The notes under the pieces were generated by a model. That model saw only the letters and a program-made list of their open reading frames with translations. It made no database searches and had not been told where the DNA came from. Positions 48,801-61,430 of a DNA stretch of 64,000 nt are shown piece by piece. The stretch is taken from positions 100,769,470 through 100,833,469 of the forward strand of contig OW121848.1 of NCBI GenBank assembly GCA_933228895.1, in the 5' to 3' direction. How positions within the stretch are numbered: position 1 is the first letter of the stretch; each line of letters starts with the position of its first letter. Made by a program: the position numbers and the translations under genes. This DNA is from Platycnemis pennipes. Taxonomy: Eukaryota; Arthropoda; Insecta; Odonata; Platycnemididae.

Positions 48801-49560
48801 CAACTAGATGTTTAAAATTTGGCAAACGTTTGCGATCTTCAAACTTCACGGCTCAAGGCAACATGCAACGCCGTTAGGTTGGCCACCAATGGCCTCCTTT
48901 TCAGCCCGTAGCTATGTTCGTTCCTACACTAGTACCGAGTGGAAACGGGGCATTACAAAGTTGATTTCCATTCTTCAACACATCGTTGGGCCCTTCCTAG
49001 CGCTCACTGTTCACAGTCGTGGAGCGAAAGGCAGACTTCACATGTGAAGTCTGACCGCGAGCCACGGGGTTCCAATCATCATCATCTTTCTTGTTCAGAC
49101 GCTCGGCGTGCGACAATATTCAAGATTATTGACCGTGCTTCATTTATCACAAATATCCAGCCATCGTCTTGGAATCATAGAGTGCTCTTGTATCCAGCTA
49201 TCGTCATGGAATTGGACGCAGAAGAGGAGGATGAACTTGAGGTCTGAAGAAGGATGACTTGTTGGAACTTTTGGAGGGAGAATAACTTGTTGAAAATGAG
49301 CGTTTTAAAAGTGAGATGCCTCTTCGTTGTAATTGCAATGAATACTATTGGTTTCAATGCTCATTTACAATGCTTTGAAGTAAAGGCAACTGAACAATTG
49401 CTTCTTTTGTCATCAAGGTACGTAATAAGTTTTCTGGCATTCCCTACATTTGGTGATGATGGGAAGTTATATGTTACCTTTAAACATGGACATTATTGTG
49501 CCATGGCCATTTCAAACTTGTGCTTAAATTGGATTGTTTTTATGCAATAAACGCATTTTA
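48801..49560 (+). other. Unidentified segment, possibly a degraded element or exon
   Basis: Successive plus-strand frames (48808..49047, 48939..49247, 49254..49550) cover most of this stretch. The second ends in a strongly acidic run (ELDAEEEDELEV). A donor-like AAG|GTACGT lies near 49418 and an AATAAA signal near 49545. The mix suggests a degraded transposon or processed transcript, but I recognise no domain and no ends. Confidence 0.2.
49032..49053. repeat. Perfect 22-bp palindrome
   Basis: The half-site CAGACTTCACA is followed directly by its exact reverse complement with no spacer. It could form a cruciform or bind a dimeric factor. Confidence 0.85.
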
Positions 49561-49659
49561 CCCAATTATATATTGCAGTGCTTATTTTACCATACCTCGA
49601 TATTCTTAGTTAAAGGCGATAAATTTCTTAAAATAGCACGAAATTATTCTTAATATAAG

Positions 49660-49915
49660 CATAAATTATCCCACATAGCATGCAAAATTGCAGCATGTTT
49701 GTGTTGCTTGAGGGTGGCGTACGGCTTGCCAAGATTGGCAATTTAGATGCAAGCCTGCTGCAAGTTTGCCAATATTGACACGTTCCGTGCAAGTTGCACT
49801 CGACTTGCATGAAGTGTGCCAACCTTGGCTACTTTGCTGCAGGACTCTGGCAACATTAGTACCAATAGTGCAAGTTCCAAGGCAATTGCAACTATTGGGT
49901 TCCTACTAAGGGAGG
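49660..49915. repeat. Cluster of short inverted repeats (GCCAA/TTGGC, TGCAA)
   Basis: Small inverted repeats recur at 49727-49740, 49767-49780 and 49817-49830, all built as TGCCAANNTTGGCA or close variants, 40 and 50 bp apart. TGCAAG/CTTGCA words lie between them. The cluster ends in a hairpin with arms CCAATAGT (49862-49869) and ACTATTGG (49891-49898). It is probably a decayed repeat element with internal palindromes. Its ends and family are unknown. Confidence 0.55.
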
Positions 49916-50790
49916 AGTACAGTTAAATGTGCTTGAACGCGCATCGCTTACTTCCCGTAATAGAAAAACAATTCGAGCTAAATTGAAAAAAAAAGCGAGT
50001 TAATAGGGAAAATTAGCGCAAAATTAACTTAAGCACGTAATAAATTAACTGACAAAGAAGAAAAAGGTTGTAAAGTTCGTGAATACAGATTAATTGAGTA
50101 CAGAACACAGTGGTATTGACGTCAGGGTTCCTACTTGTAACGCCAAGGATCCCGCGGCCCGTCCGATAAATATGGCGATTGGCGTACATTACTGAGGAAA
50201 CTCTTATTTATCTCTCCTGGAGTTGAAAGAATTACAGTTATGCATATTCATAACGGTCATGCTTACTTTTAGCCACAAAATGGTCATTGGGGAAATGTTT
50301 TAATGGTGCAAATACCCGTGTCCATATTTTGTAAAGTTAATTGTCACTTACGAATTCATGCAAGCCAGCAGCTTTATATATACGATCTCCCATCCATCGA
50401 TCGTTAACGAAGAAGCGCTAGATAGCCGTCGTCAAAAGTAGTTCGTCAGGTCAATATATTGAATATATACTTATATCAAGAGGGCGCCTCTCGATTAAAG
50501 AAAATCTTTTTTTATGTGAAGGCACTTTAGTGAACTCGATAAGTCCTAAGCATAAGAGATAGAGTGGTGGCAGTAATAATAATAAATAAGCAAGTAGGAA
50601 ATGGCTTCCAATACATTTCACTTCCAGCAGCTCTGACTCCAGAGTAAAATAACCAAAGCTAAAAAGCAAAGTAAAGCAGGTAGTGTCGAAAATAATTGAA
50701 TATCCTTTTATGAGGGCTGTATTATTCCCTCAAAAAAAACACAACAGCATTTCGCGTAAAAATAAATAACCTTAAAAAACACTGAGTATT
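49916..50790. other. AT-rich noncoding DNA
   Basis: No gene or repeat supportable. Confidence 0.4.
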
Positions 50791-52170
50791 CGACCTGACA
50801 TGCCTCCCACTTCATGCATGCCGCGCTCGGTACATATGATACCTCTCCGCCACTTCACCTCACTCACTCTCTCCATCCCCTCCACCTCTTCAATTTTCCT
50901 AAATTCCAGCAGAAACTCTCTCTCGTCTCGACCCAAAAACACCCTCCCCCGGAGCGCCACCCGTCATACCCCCGCGCGTAATATCTCATTCCCGCCCACT
51001 CTTGCTGTCCCTTGGCCCGTCCCATCCATTCCCACCCTCCCCTCCACCCTTTAAGAACTGCCACCGGCAAACCTCTCCGGCAAACTGACCCCTCTCCACC
51101 CCTATTCCCTTCGGCGGCACTGGGAGCCGGGCAGGTTCCACCGGACGACATGTATGTATGTATATACGTACGTAGGCGTGAGTGTGTGTGTGTGTGTGAG
51201 GTGGGATTCGGGCAGGCACAGGAGATGCGAAAAGGGTGGGTTCGGAAGGATCCGGGACGACCATTTCTCAGGGGCTCCCGCTGGACCGATCGCCTCCTTC
51301 CCGCGGGCATCTCCACCCCCCCCCCCCCCAACCTCTCCCTGCAGAGAAAAACCGCCACACCGCCCCCACACCGACCCGACCGGCTCTTTTCGCCGTTCCA
51401 GCTTCCCGACTACATCCCACACCGGCGTGGTATACCTACGCCCTACCTTGCCTTCTCCCTCACTTTACCCCTATTCCCTACCTACACCGCGACCCTTTAC
51501 TTTCCCCACTCCACCGGGAGGAGGTCAAGTTGTACCTCACTACTATCCTCGTCTCTCTTTTTTGTTCCCCGTCTCCTCTTCATCCTGCCGCACCGAACAC
51601 ATACGCCACACTCCCCGCACCAGGCGACGCCCTCGCACCCCCCCTCCCCGCACTGAAGTCCCGCACCGCCGTCCTACCCTTTTGTTCGCTTCCTCGAGGG
51701 AGATGCCTTTTCTCTCCGTTTCACCCTCCCTTCCCCCCAAAACTCTCTCTCTCTCTCTCTCCCATCCTCCTTCCTTCCCTCCCCAATTGTCCCCTGAACC
51801 CCTCCTTACCCCACCCTCGCCCGGCGACTTCTCCCTTCCCCCCACACCATCTCCCTCCTGTGGAGAGAGAGAGAGAGAGAGGGAGATATATAAAAAAAAT
51901 CCCGGATACTTACGACTTCCACGTCCTCCGGGTCCCCTCCTTCGCCCCGCCCGAAAACTCCGGGGCAATAGGTTCGCAGTGTTTATTGGGATCTAGGTTT
52001 CATTCTTGCTCGGCGGAAACGGGGTCGGAAGTATTTTCATTGTTCCCGGGGAGTGGGTGAACTATTTCATTTCTGCTCGCGATTTGTGTGACTGCGAGGA
52101 GTTTGTCTGCGGGCTGACGCGCCGGATGAAACCGACGCCCTTTGATTTGCTTCCTCAGTGAAAAAAAGAA
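50791..52170. promoter_or_regulatory. C/T-rich GC block with many microsatellites
   Basis: The plus strand is strongly pyrimidine-rich. It holds TATG/ACGT repeats (about 51148-51175), (GT)n at 51182-51198, a 14-C run at 51316-51329, (CT)n at 51743-51761 and (GA)n at 51863-51880. TATATAAAAA follows at about 51885. A CpG-rich part runs from 51900 to 52140. Three plus-strand frames of 200-280 residues are almost only Pro, Ser, Leu, Arg and Thr and overlap each other, so they are composition artefacts. The CpG-rich end may be a promoter island. Confidence 0.35.
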
Positions 52171-53870
52171 CAACCCCGCTACACAAGCGGCTGGGATAGC
52201 ACAGGTAGCTCCAAATGTTTTTCAGCGACTGCCGCGGAGAAATTCCTTTGGAAATGGCATTATAGCTTTTTCAAATATTGTTTTCCATCAACATTTTTGG
52301 AGCACAGTCCCGTTACTACATCAAAGCAGTTAATAAGGTATCTCTGATGAAACAATTTAAACTTTAGAAACGAATCCTAGCATAAATTATGCATGAACCA
52401 TTGCTCATTAATGTAGATTTTTGCAAAAGACATCGGGAAAAACTTTTAGAAAACTGAAAAATGACTTAACGAATTAGTAATAAACGCAAATTCATTGCCT
52501 AAATTTTTCAATAAATTTGTTTTAACAAAGCGGCTGTATTAGTTTACAAAGTTTTGTACCCCTACATGAACATGCATCTCGTTCTCAAAGTACGAATTCA
52601 ATGAATTTACCACACGGATTAATTACAAAATGAAATGACGGTAAATAATCAAGCTATAAACTTCCCAGCAATTCGAGCTGAGTATTGTTGTATGCAGGGT
52701 ATTGAGTCACAGAAGAGGCATTATAAGTGTTGTATTTCTAGGTATTATCATTATTAGGAATGCATCAGTAAACTCACTTTAGAGTCATAGCAAAGGCAGC
52801 AGTTAAGATAGGTATAATACTCTCACACTGAGGTATGGGATACGATAGACGAGGGCAGAATGAAATAAGTACCAATAGCAGATAAAAGAAATTATTTTGT
52901 GCTACTTTCATTCCCAAAATTATGATTTTGTCACAGAATTGTGACCCACAGAAAATTGCCTCATAAGGCGGTAGAAATAAGAACGACTAGTGATAAGATC
53001 GATGAACCACTGACTGCAGGATCCGCGCTTAGTTCCATGAGATGTCTCTAAGGAGATATTCTGCTAAACCTATTGCTCATCATTTTACTACCACCAGATG
53101 CGTGAAACTAAACCCGAAGTAGAGAACCCACCTCTACCCAACGAAATTCCACGCCTTTTGACTAGGTGCTTGGTGAGCCCCGGGTTTAACACTGCTGCGG
53201 CAAGAAGTAACATGGTCATTACGTAAACCTGATATCTGTCCCAATTTCCTAATTCTTTGATGGATTATATGACAAATATACTTCCATTCTTAATGCCTAA
53301 AAGCGCAAAATCTATCACCATGACATGATCAGCTCCAGATAGGTATACAATTGTAATTGAGGTTCTGACTCATTCCAAACCTATTTTCATCGATATCGAT
53401 CTCAGCATTAATAAATAACATACTTAGTAGGCGGAAATCTAGAATAAATGTCATACCAAACACATGTTAAGGATGAAATATGATCACAAATATTTTTTGT
53501 CACCGTAAATCTCGCTTCCCACTAAATCTCGAATCAGGTCTCTAATTTATGGAAGACGTTCGTGACGAAAGTGATTTAAATCAGCTGGACATAATAAGGC
53601 ACTAACCCCGGAGCGAGAAAAGTGATCCGAGTATTTGAATGGGTAGGAGTAGACTTAAGAGTCTTCATCGCTCCCGAGGAAGGAAATAAAAACGTGAGTT
53701 ATTCGTTAAATAAAAAATGAACGTCCTTCTCGTTCCTTGCAGGTTGTTTCTGGGTTATGGAAAGGAACATGAATTCGGCTTACCTTTTCTCATCTGTGAA
53801 TATAAAGCGAAGAGCATTTTACGGGCTTTGAGGCAATATTGTCGCTCTCCTAAATTATACCGTACCGCGA
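52171..53870. other. AT-rich noncoding DNA
   Basis: No gene or repeat supportable. Confidence 0.4.
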
Positions 53871-54180
53871 GCTCTTAGGCATGCGCGGACCCCAATATTC
53901 ATGGCCTTTCTGCGAAGGCATAAAGGGAGCGCCGGTCGTATAAAATGGGGAAACGAGAGCGCGGGAGTATCCCCCGAATTAAGGTCTCGTTCCCACCACT
54001 CGCAAAACGAGTCATTTGCATTTGCCCCGGGCACTCTTTTCTTCCAGCCGAGGTTCCAAGCAAATGCGGGAGCAGTCCAACCAGAATCTTCGGGAATTCA
54101 GTGGTACTAACTGGCCCCATAAATGTTCCGCTAATAATTTCGTTTTTCAAACCCAGGAAGGTATTCACTCATAGATAACT
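53871..54180. promoter_or_regulatory. Compact CpG-rich block with octamer, enhancer-like
   Basis: About 300 bp of CpG-rich DNA in an AT-rich neighbourhood. It contains a perfect POU octamer ATTTGCAT (54014-54021). ATAAA words occur near 53919, 53940 and 54117, and TAATAATTT follows near 54132. The frames on both strands (53899..54168 and 53945..54178) overlap and show no domain. The size and motif content fit an enhancer. This is inference. Confidence 0.35.
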
Positions 54181-55300
54181 ATATAGTCAAATTACTCAAA
54201 ATGAGAAGTTTTGAATTAGAGAGTAATCTTGATCCTTGTAGCCATTCTCACATAGTAAATACTTAGCACCACCGGAAAAAAGGCGTTAACAGAAATTCGC
54301 AGGAGTTCTATCTTAAATATAATTTTTCCTACTGGGAGGATGTTATTTGCCTTTCACCTGTGCATGTATGTAAATGCTCATTTAATATTGTTTAGATATC
54401 GAGATATCGATTGATAGCAGGCATAACGGCATTAAAAAGTGTGTAGTATTCCCAATTATTAGAGAAGTCCTTACATTAAATACATCCTAGGGCTATTTTG
54501 AGTACTTTTAATGGATCAGTAAATATTTTTGGTGATTGAAGAGTAATATGCTCGTAAGTATATGCTAGCATGGCCTTTCATTTAATACTTGGATGAAAAA
54601 ATCCAATAAATTAAGTACTCACTCGTCAGAAATGAAGTAGAATGAGAAATAAATCCATAAATTACACTCAAATATATTTAAAGTGACGGTAAACCGTATT
54701 TTCTACGGGCTATTTGTTCTTTGCGAAAACGTGCGGGGAAAAAGTACTAAATTGAGCTCACTTAAAGATATATTTATAATTTTTCCTTCTATATGTCTAA
54801 ATGGTACTAGAAACCACCATGCATTTTATTTATTCACTTCACCTGTGTAAAACCAAACTAGTAACTCCTTTTTCTTGGTTTATACCTATGGGAATGTTTT
54901 CCATTCTTCTTTCCCCATCTTATTTCCCAGCGCCAGCCTACGTTTTCTAAATTATTACATGACATCCAACACCACCATGTATTTGGATCTCGAATAGAAA
55001 GCTATGGAGTAAATTACAAGGGAATGGAAAATTCTAGTCGATGGCATTCTCCTCTTTTCTAAGCAAGAAAACAACTTTACATAAGGTTGGGCTATATTCT
55101 TATCCTCAAATTGGAATTAGACTACACTGACGAGACAAGAATTAGCACTGATTGTTCGAACTCATTGATAAGAGGAAATTGCAAAAGATCATTCGTAATC
55201 ACAACTGCACCCCAAGGCTGCTGTTCGGAGCTTGTTCGATAAAATATACACTACGAAGAAACTCTACCATGAATGTCCTAATGTCTCAATGCTGCATGCA
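54181..55300. other. AT-rich noncoding DNA
   Basis: Nothing supportable. Confidence 0.4.
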
Positions 55301-55880
55301 GCCTCGACATCTGTGAGAATGTCAAATAGCCCCATGCTTCGCCAAGGTTGGAGGCGGGGCCCTGTCTCCTACTCATGTGAAAGTCCTGTGCTAGATCCCT
55401 CGCTTGGAGACCTCGAAGGGAAGTTCTCTTACTCTCCGTCACCAACCAAATTCCCTCTCTCTACGAAGGTACTCCAAGTTTGGAGGGCTCGGTGCGAAGG
55501 TAAGGTTTTGATTCCTCAGTTTTTCCTACATATCCGGGAGTTCCTATCGTTCCTCGCATGGACACATATCACGTTCTCTCGTGGAATTAAAAAAAAATGA
55601 AACGATATTCACGAACGATTGTTTTTTTTTTACGGCTGGAATGGATGGCTTCACGAGGGCCCGCCTCAATGATTATAACTTGCGATTACTCCGGAAAAAA
55701 AGCACACGCTCCCCGTGCGGCCCAAAGTTTGTGGGAAAATCCATCTGCAGTGTCATTTCTAAGACGTGAAATTCTTTATGCTCCCCGGCAACGTGCCGCT
55801 TGACTACGCCCGCCGCGAATTTTAAGCAGGATTTTTATCTTCCACGGAGGCTCTTCCAAACTTGACAACTTAAAATGTAT
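55301..55880. other. GC-richer block
   Basis: Moderate GC with CpG at 55640-55830. A donor-like AAG|GTAAGG on the plus strand near 55501 follows an open frame that starts at 55232, but the product shows no domain. It could be a weak exon or a regulatory island. Confidence 0.25.
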
Positions 55881-56440
55881 AAAGGGACACCGCTTTCGTG
55901 AACTGTGCGTGACAAGGATGTCGGAATAGTGTTGTCTAACCTAATCTCATTCGCAAGAAAACGCATAGATTCCCACAAATTCTTACGGTTGGCTATGTTG
56001 AGATTGAACAATTTAATACAAGCTCACAACGCAGTACCGTAAGACATTTCGTGCTATTCGGCTAGACGGCTGCCCATGAAATAATAGAAGCACGAGTCCA
56101 TTGGAGTTCAGCTTTTATTTATTGCCCTTGTAGGACTCGTTTTGTTCTAGGCTTCGCTCGGTTACTCACAGTGAACCAATAAAGGCAAAGAAAGGTACCT
56201 GTTGCTGTCAGCATTTAGCCAGAGACTATCAATCATCTCTTTTCCTTGCCAGCACCTGCATTTCCGTACTCGAACTCTACGTCATTTCCCCCGCCTGTCG
56301 TTTGTCATCACCACCGGCGGTAGATCATGACTGAACTACAAGAGGGCAGTGCTCACTTCGAGATCCACTGCCGAGAGAACCCTTTCGGTCCACCACGGCA
56401 CCAACGGTAAATCTTCTCATGCCTCCACTCTAAACGCGCG
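55881..56440. other. Noncoding DNA
   Basis: Nothing supportable. Confidence 0.35.
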
Positions 56441-57380
56441 CACCAAATCTAGTCCTATCCAATGCTCTCGAAAAATATAATATAAAAAAAACCACCGCTC
56501 GTATCCTATTTCCCCGGCCCCCTTTACTTTCCCCACGCCCCGTCTTAGGAGGTGGGCGGTGAGCTCCCTCGCCAGTGTGCTCAATCTACTCAATCGAATC
56601 TTGAATAAAAAGAAGCTCCTTGCTCCTCTCTCCCCAGAATGCCGAACGTGATATATGTACCGGTGGCCTCTTCCACTCTCCCCTCCACCTCCGTCTCTCT
56701 CAAGACTTCCCCACTCACTTAATCTTACTTGCCTCGCCTATCTCCTCCACCCCGCCGTGACCCCCCTCCTTCCCTCCACACACCTCTCTCTCTCTCTCTC
56801 CAAGTCTCTCCTCCACACATCGCTTCCCTTAGGTACATACATCCCACCTCCTGCTAACCCTTCTTCCGCCGACCCCTACACCGCCCTCACCCCTCTTAGC
56901 CCGAACTCCTTCCCAACCCACCCCAGACACACCTCCTTTCCTCGAGAGGAGACCTTCGGGAAGAAGAACGGGACACTCGTGCACCTCGAGTGTGATTTAC
57001 TCCGTGAATATCCGTTTAAAGATTCCGCTCGTGGCTGTGAATTATGTCCCCCTCCTCGGGGCTATCTCGCTCCCCCCTTTTTTTCTGCCTCCCTCTCGTT
57101 CTGCAACCCTTCCTAAAACCCGAGACACCCATCCCTACTCTGCAGTGCGCTTAGATTCGCTAGTCCTTCCATTCCAAGCCTCGGGTTTCTCCTGGCCATC
57201 CCCCTTCATCCTCACCTCCAATTCAAATTGCTGCCGATAACTCAAGACTCCAAACAATCGTCTAGCAATCATACGATTTCAGCTGCTGGAAGATAGGACA
57301 TCTCCGTCGAGTCACTGCGGATAACTGCCTTCATTGTGAACTCCCGCTTCCTTGCGACCGACGTTCGGGACGCCGTTGCA
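56441..57380. other. C/T-rich GC block
   Basis: Pyrimidine-rich on the plus strand with (CT)n at 56783-56800. The 153-residue plus frame is Pro/Ser/Leu low complexity. A donor-like GAG|GTGAGG on the minus strand near 57205 ends a 19-codon frame from an ATG, but without domain or promoter support. Confidence 0.35.
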
Positions 57381-58080
57381 CAAAATGAAAATTTTAGCTA
57401 TAATCGGGCATAGTAATGTAGTATGCAAAATAGCAGGAGGTGCATAACGAGACGAGAGTAGTGATAATACACTCTAATCACAACGCACGCGCCATCATTA
57501 TACTTTAATTTATCTATAATCCCATTCAGTATTTTTAATTAAATATAAAGTATGATACAGCGTGAATACTTGGACATCGAAAAACGAAAAACAGTCGATT
57601 CTTAAAATTACTGAGGACATAAATTCATTACTGCCCAAGTTTAGAATAAAAATTATAACGTTTAAGTATAGATCTTATTGCAGAGAAGAGAAGCAGGTCT
57701 TCATTCCATTATCATTTTCTATCATGTACGATGGTGAAGTTGTTCCCTTCAACCTTAAAAGGAAATAATCTTACATATTTTCGTAACGAAATGAGAAAAC
57801 ATACTACATAAAACCATGTTTAACTGTGTAAAAACTCATTATCTCATGATAAACAAGGCAAGAATAAAGGAAACGATTTTTCTTTACGGTAACAAAATAA
57901 TTTTTTAGATTTTTACTTAAATTTCAACTTTGAAAATCCCTCATCTTCCTGGTAAATCCTTTGAGTTTCAAACTCAATTCAACGCCCACATAATAATTCA
58001 AATATTAAACGCCATTCCTTCAATTTTTATAAAATATTCTCTTCCGTCATTCTCGTGGTACAAAATTAAAACGAAGTCCG
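57381..58080. other. AT-rich noncoding DNA
   Basis: Nothing supportable. Confidence 0.4.
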
Positions 58081-58860
58081 ACCCTACTCCTACAAACTCC
58101 ACTTTATCCGGAGATGAGACAAAGACCCCGATTTTCTCTTCGTTCCCGAGCTCTCCCATATACTCTCTACCACTACCCTTCACCCTTCGAAACTCACCAT
58201 ATCGCACATTTCTCCTCCCCCTCCATAATCCTCCACCTTTGCCCTCCCGCGCCAATTTCAGTCGCACCACAGCCATTCCGAACTCCCTCCGCCCCCTTCG
58301 CCCCTATCCAGCCCACCAAGGGGACCCGCTGCTCGACTTTCGCTCCCATGAAAAGGTAACAAGTAATCCTTGCGGGACCTTATTTGCGGATAGTGCCAAG
58401 GGAACAGAGGACGGATACGTTGCCGGGGCGAGGAAGGGGACGGGTCCTTACAAAGGATAAGATTCCATATTTCAACAAGCATTTAAACCCGTGCAGCGTA
58501 GTCGAGAAGGGGGACTAGAGGGAGGGTTGCCACTACAAGAGTGCACTGCTCTCCGAGTAGAATACGAAGGTTTTATGCAGTGTTCCTAGCGTGATGTGGG
58601 TGGCGCAGGAGGAATTTCAGCCGGCAAGGCTCCGAAAGAGGAAGGAACGAGGGAGAGAGGAAAGGCTCAGAAGAGAGAACGGGAAGCTGTAAAGTCTGGC
58701 TGCGAGGTTTTATTAGGGAACTCCTTTCTTCCTCCTGCGCTCAAGCCATCCCCTTACCCCTGAAGGAGTATAGGGTTTGCTCCACCCTCATCCCGTGCCT
58801 GGCGCCGGTTTCACACGGAAGGCGTGCCTTGCTTCTCAGTGGAAGAGACTTGGAGTGGAA
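58081..58860. other. GC-rich block
   Basis: C/T-rich to about 58320, then purine-rich to 58690 with CpG. Frames are low complexity. A 32-codon basic ORF starts at about 58594 (MWVAQEEF) but has no other support. Confidence 0.3.
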
Positions 58861-61430
58861 GCGTTTTGTTTCATTCTTCAAAGCTCGTTAATGATATCCC
58901 AAGTTTGCACTCCTATACCAGATTTCAATTGTCGAAGTTGAGCAATTAAGCGGGGATGGAATATAGATCACAGATAGTACCTCTGAGCCTCGGATAATAC
59001 TCATCGAAGATTATCTCATATTGGAAATGGGTCCTAAGCGATCAATGAATTACTTTCGAAGAGAAAAATATTAAAGATGAATAACTAGTTACACGAAAAA
59101 CGGAAGTAGGCCACCGGTCTTGATTAGACTTCAAGAAGTGACGACCATATGGAGCAGCCCTGACGACAAATATTTCATGTCACCTTGAAAATGTTTCTTT
59201 GGTGGAAAGTCTAAATAATTAACAAAGATATTCCAACCATTGCTAATGCTTCCCTACGACGAAAAATAAAAAATGAAAAATTATGACGGCGATAGACATT
59301 TTGAAAGAGAGTTCTTTATTGTGATACACTATGCATATTAAATATTGCTTTCACACAACAAATTAAAGCATGTTATACGTGTATAGTTTTTTTTATACCT
59401 CGCAACAATTATTTCCTATTAACTTGAAATATTAGCAAACAGATAGTTTTATTGATTTGTTTTAAAATTCATCTGCAAAAGCCAAGGGAGATTATTGTCC
59501 TCTCTTGAAAGCATTTTTATCCTTTTCTTACAGAGAACTTGCTATTTAAAAACAAAAGCCCGAAAACAAAATATTTCTAAAATCTTTTTGAGTGTTAGAA
59601 TGCACTGGAAAAAATAAATTTTGAGAGCGGTATATTTCGAAATGTCACGTACACCTCAAATTTCAATAAATTGATATCCATCCATTTGCACTCATAATCT
59701 TTATTCAAAGGCTCTGGGATATAATTAAATCAGTGTGATTGGAGGCATCGCCTTCGATACTTTATCACTACTAGAATGAGGTAATGTAAATAGTTAAAAT
59801 TTAGTCTAATAGCCTACATTCTCCATCACAGAGGATATTTCATTCTTTTAGTAAAGAGAGTCCTCTACACTTTTCCAAATTGACTTCTGTCTCTTTGAAA
59901 ATATTTGAAAGCTATAGAGTGAATCCCCACTACTACCTGATTTATTCATTTCAATAATCCTCTTCAATCGGCCAAACATCACTCGCAAATTCGTATTTTT
60001 TAAGTAATCAGAAATATGCAAATACTTACATTTCAGATAGTATCTTTTTCATATATTTTATCTTCTTTGGTTCACTGGCTATAAGCTACTTTAAGGATTT
60101 CACTCTCGGAGATGCTGAATCTTTTGTAATGTCATCTGAGATAATCGAAACCACGGTCACCCAAGCGATATTTTCAGACGGATTGCACATTTTCTATTCA
60201 CCACCAGCAAACCAGGGTCGGTAAAAATTTATGATCTCGTACATGGAGTAAGTAATTGTTACCGTTAATGTTTAAACGCGAGATACTACGATTCAAATTA
60301 GTCATTTTTTGGAGACATTGATACAAGTGAAGTTAGAAAAAGGTCTTTATAACTCAAGAAAATATCTAGTCTTACAATCTAAATAACTATCATTTGTATC
60401 ACATTTGTCCCCATATCTCTTATTAAAAAACTCCACATAACATAAAGCACTATTTTATCGATGCCCAAATCACAGCCCTTTCTCTTGCTGTTGATAAAAA
60501 ATACGTTTTTTTTACCTATGGTTTCCTTCTTTAGTGTTTTAAAAAAGGAACGCAAAGGCACTGAAAGAAAACAATTACCCACTTATGACATAGCGTTTCA
60601 GGTGTTTCCCTCCTAGGCACCCTTCCTTCTTTTGGGCTCAAATTTTGCCTCCTAACTACCCAATTTCAATTTTTTTCTAAGTAGCACTATTTTCCTTAAG
60701 CACATTTCAGTTTAAAATTTTCTAAGAAAAAATTCGTAATAAATCATAGGAAAATAATACCGTCAATAATTTCTATTCCTCCTGATTAGTAAAAGAATTA
60801 GTATTACCTACAAACGAGACTCAGGTTTCAAATGACCTTAGTAGAGGTAGCACGGCAGTAAAAGACAAGCATATCAGTGTTCAAAGTTAAATTCATCTTG
60901 TTGAAGCTCGAATTTATACCGTGGAAGAATAGCAAAGTAAAAATGAAACAATATAAATAAGTAATATAAAATATTGGCATTTTCTCTACATAAGGAGTTT
61001 ATTAAGGGTAATTTGGCCACCTTCTAACTAGGTACTAATTTTATTATCTCATACTAACATTTACATTGCCAAACCTCAGCCTTTAACTCACAGGTTGAGG
61101 TGCGAGATATTTTCCCAACGTCAGCTGGGATTTTTATGCTAAAAGATGAAATTTAACAAAAGAAAATTTTTCCTATTCCATGATTGAATACGGTACCTAT
61201 CCCAAGTTATGATTCAGATGCTAAGCGCAAATAATATCAGACCAAATATTCCGTTGAGGACGTATACAATTCAGAGGGTGAATTTAATTTCAAACAACTG
61301 ATTCGACATTACCGTTTCCGACTTCGTGGGACTATTATAGATCTTTTCATCAAAACGTCGCCACTGGAAGCAAAATCTAAAAGGAACATCAAATAAGACA
61401 AGGTTCTCCGAATTCCCTATCCAGCGATCT
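58861..61430. other. AT-rich noncoding DNA
   Basis: No gene or repeat supportable. Confidence 0.4.

Noticed and set aside
51154..51996. Plus-strand open frames of 214-280 residues
   Set aside because: Three overlapping frames are all Pro/Ser/Arg/Leu low complexity, run through CT, GT and GA microsatellites, and show no domain.
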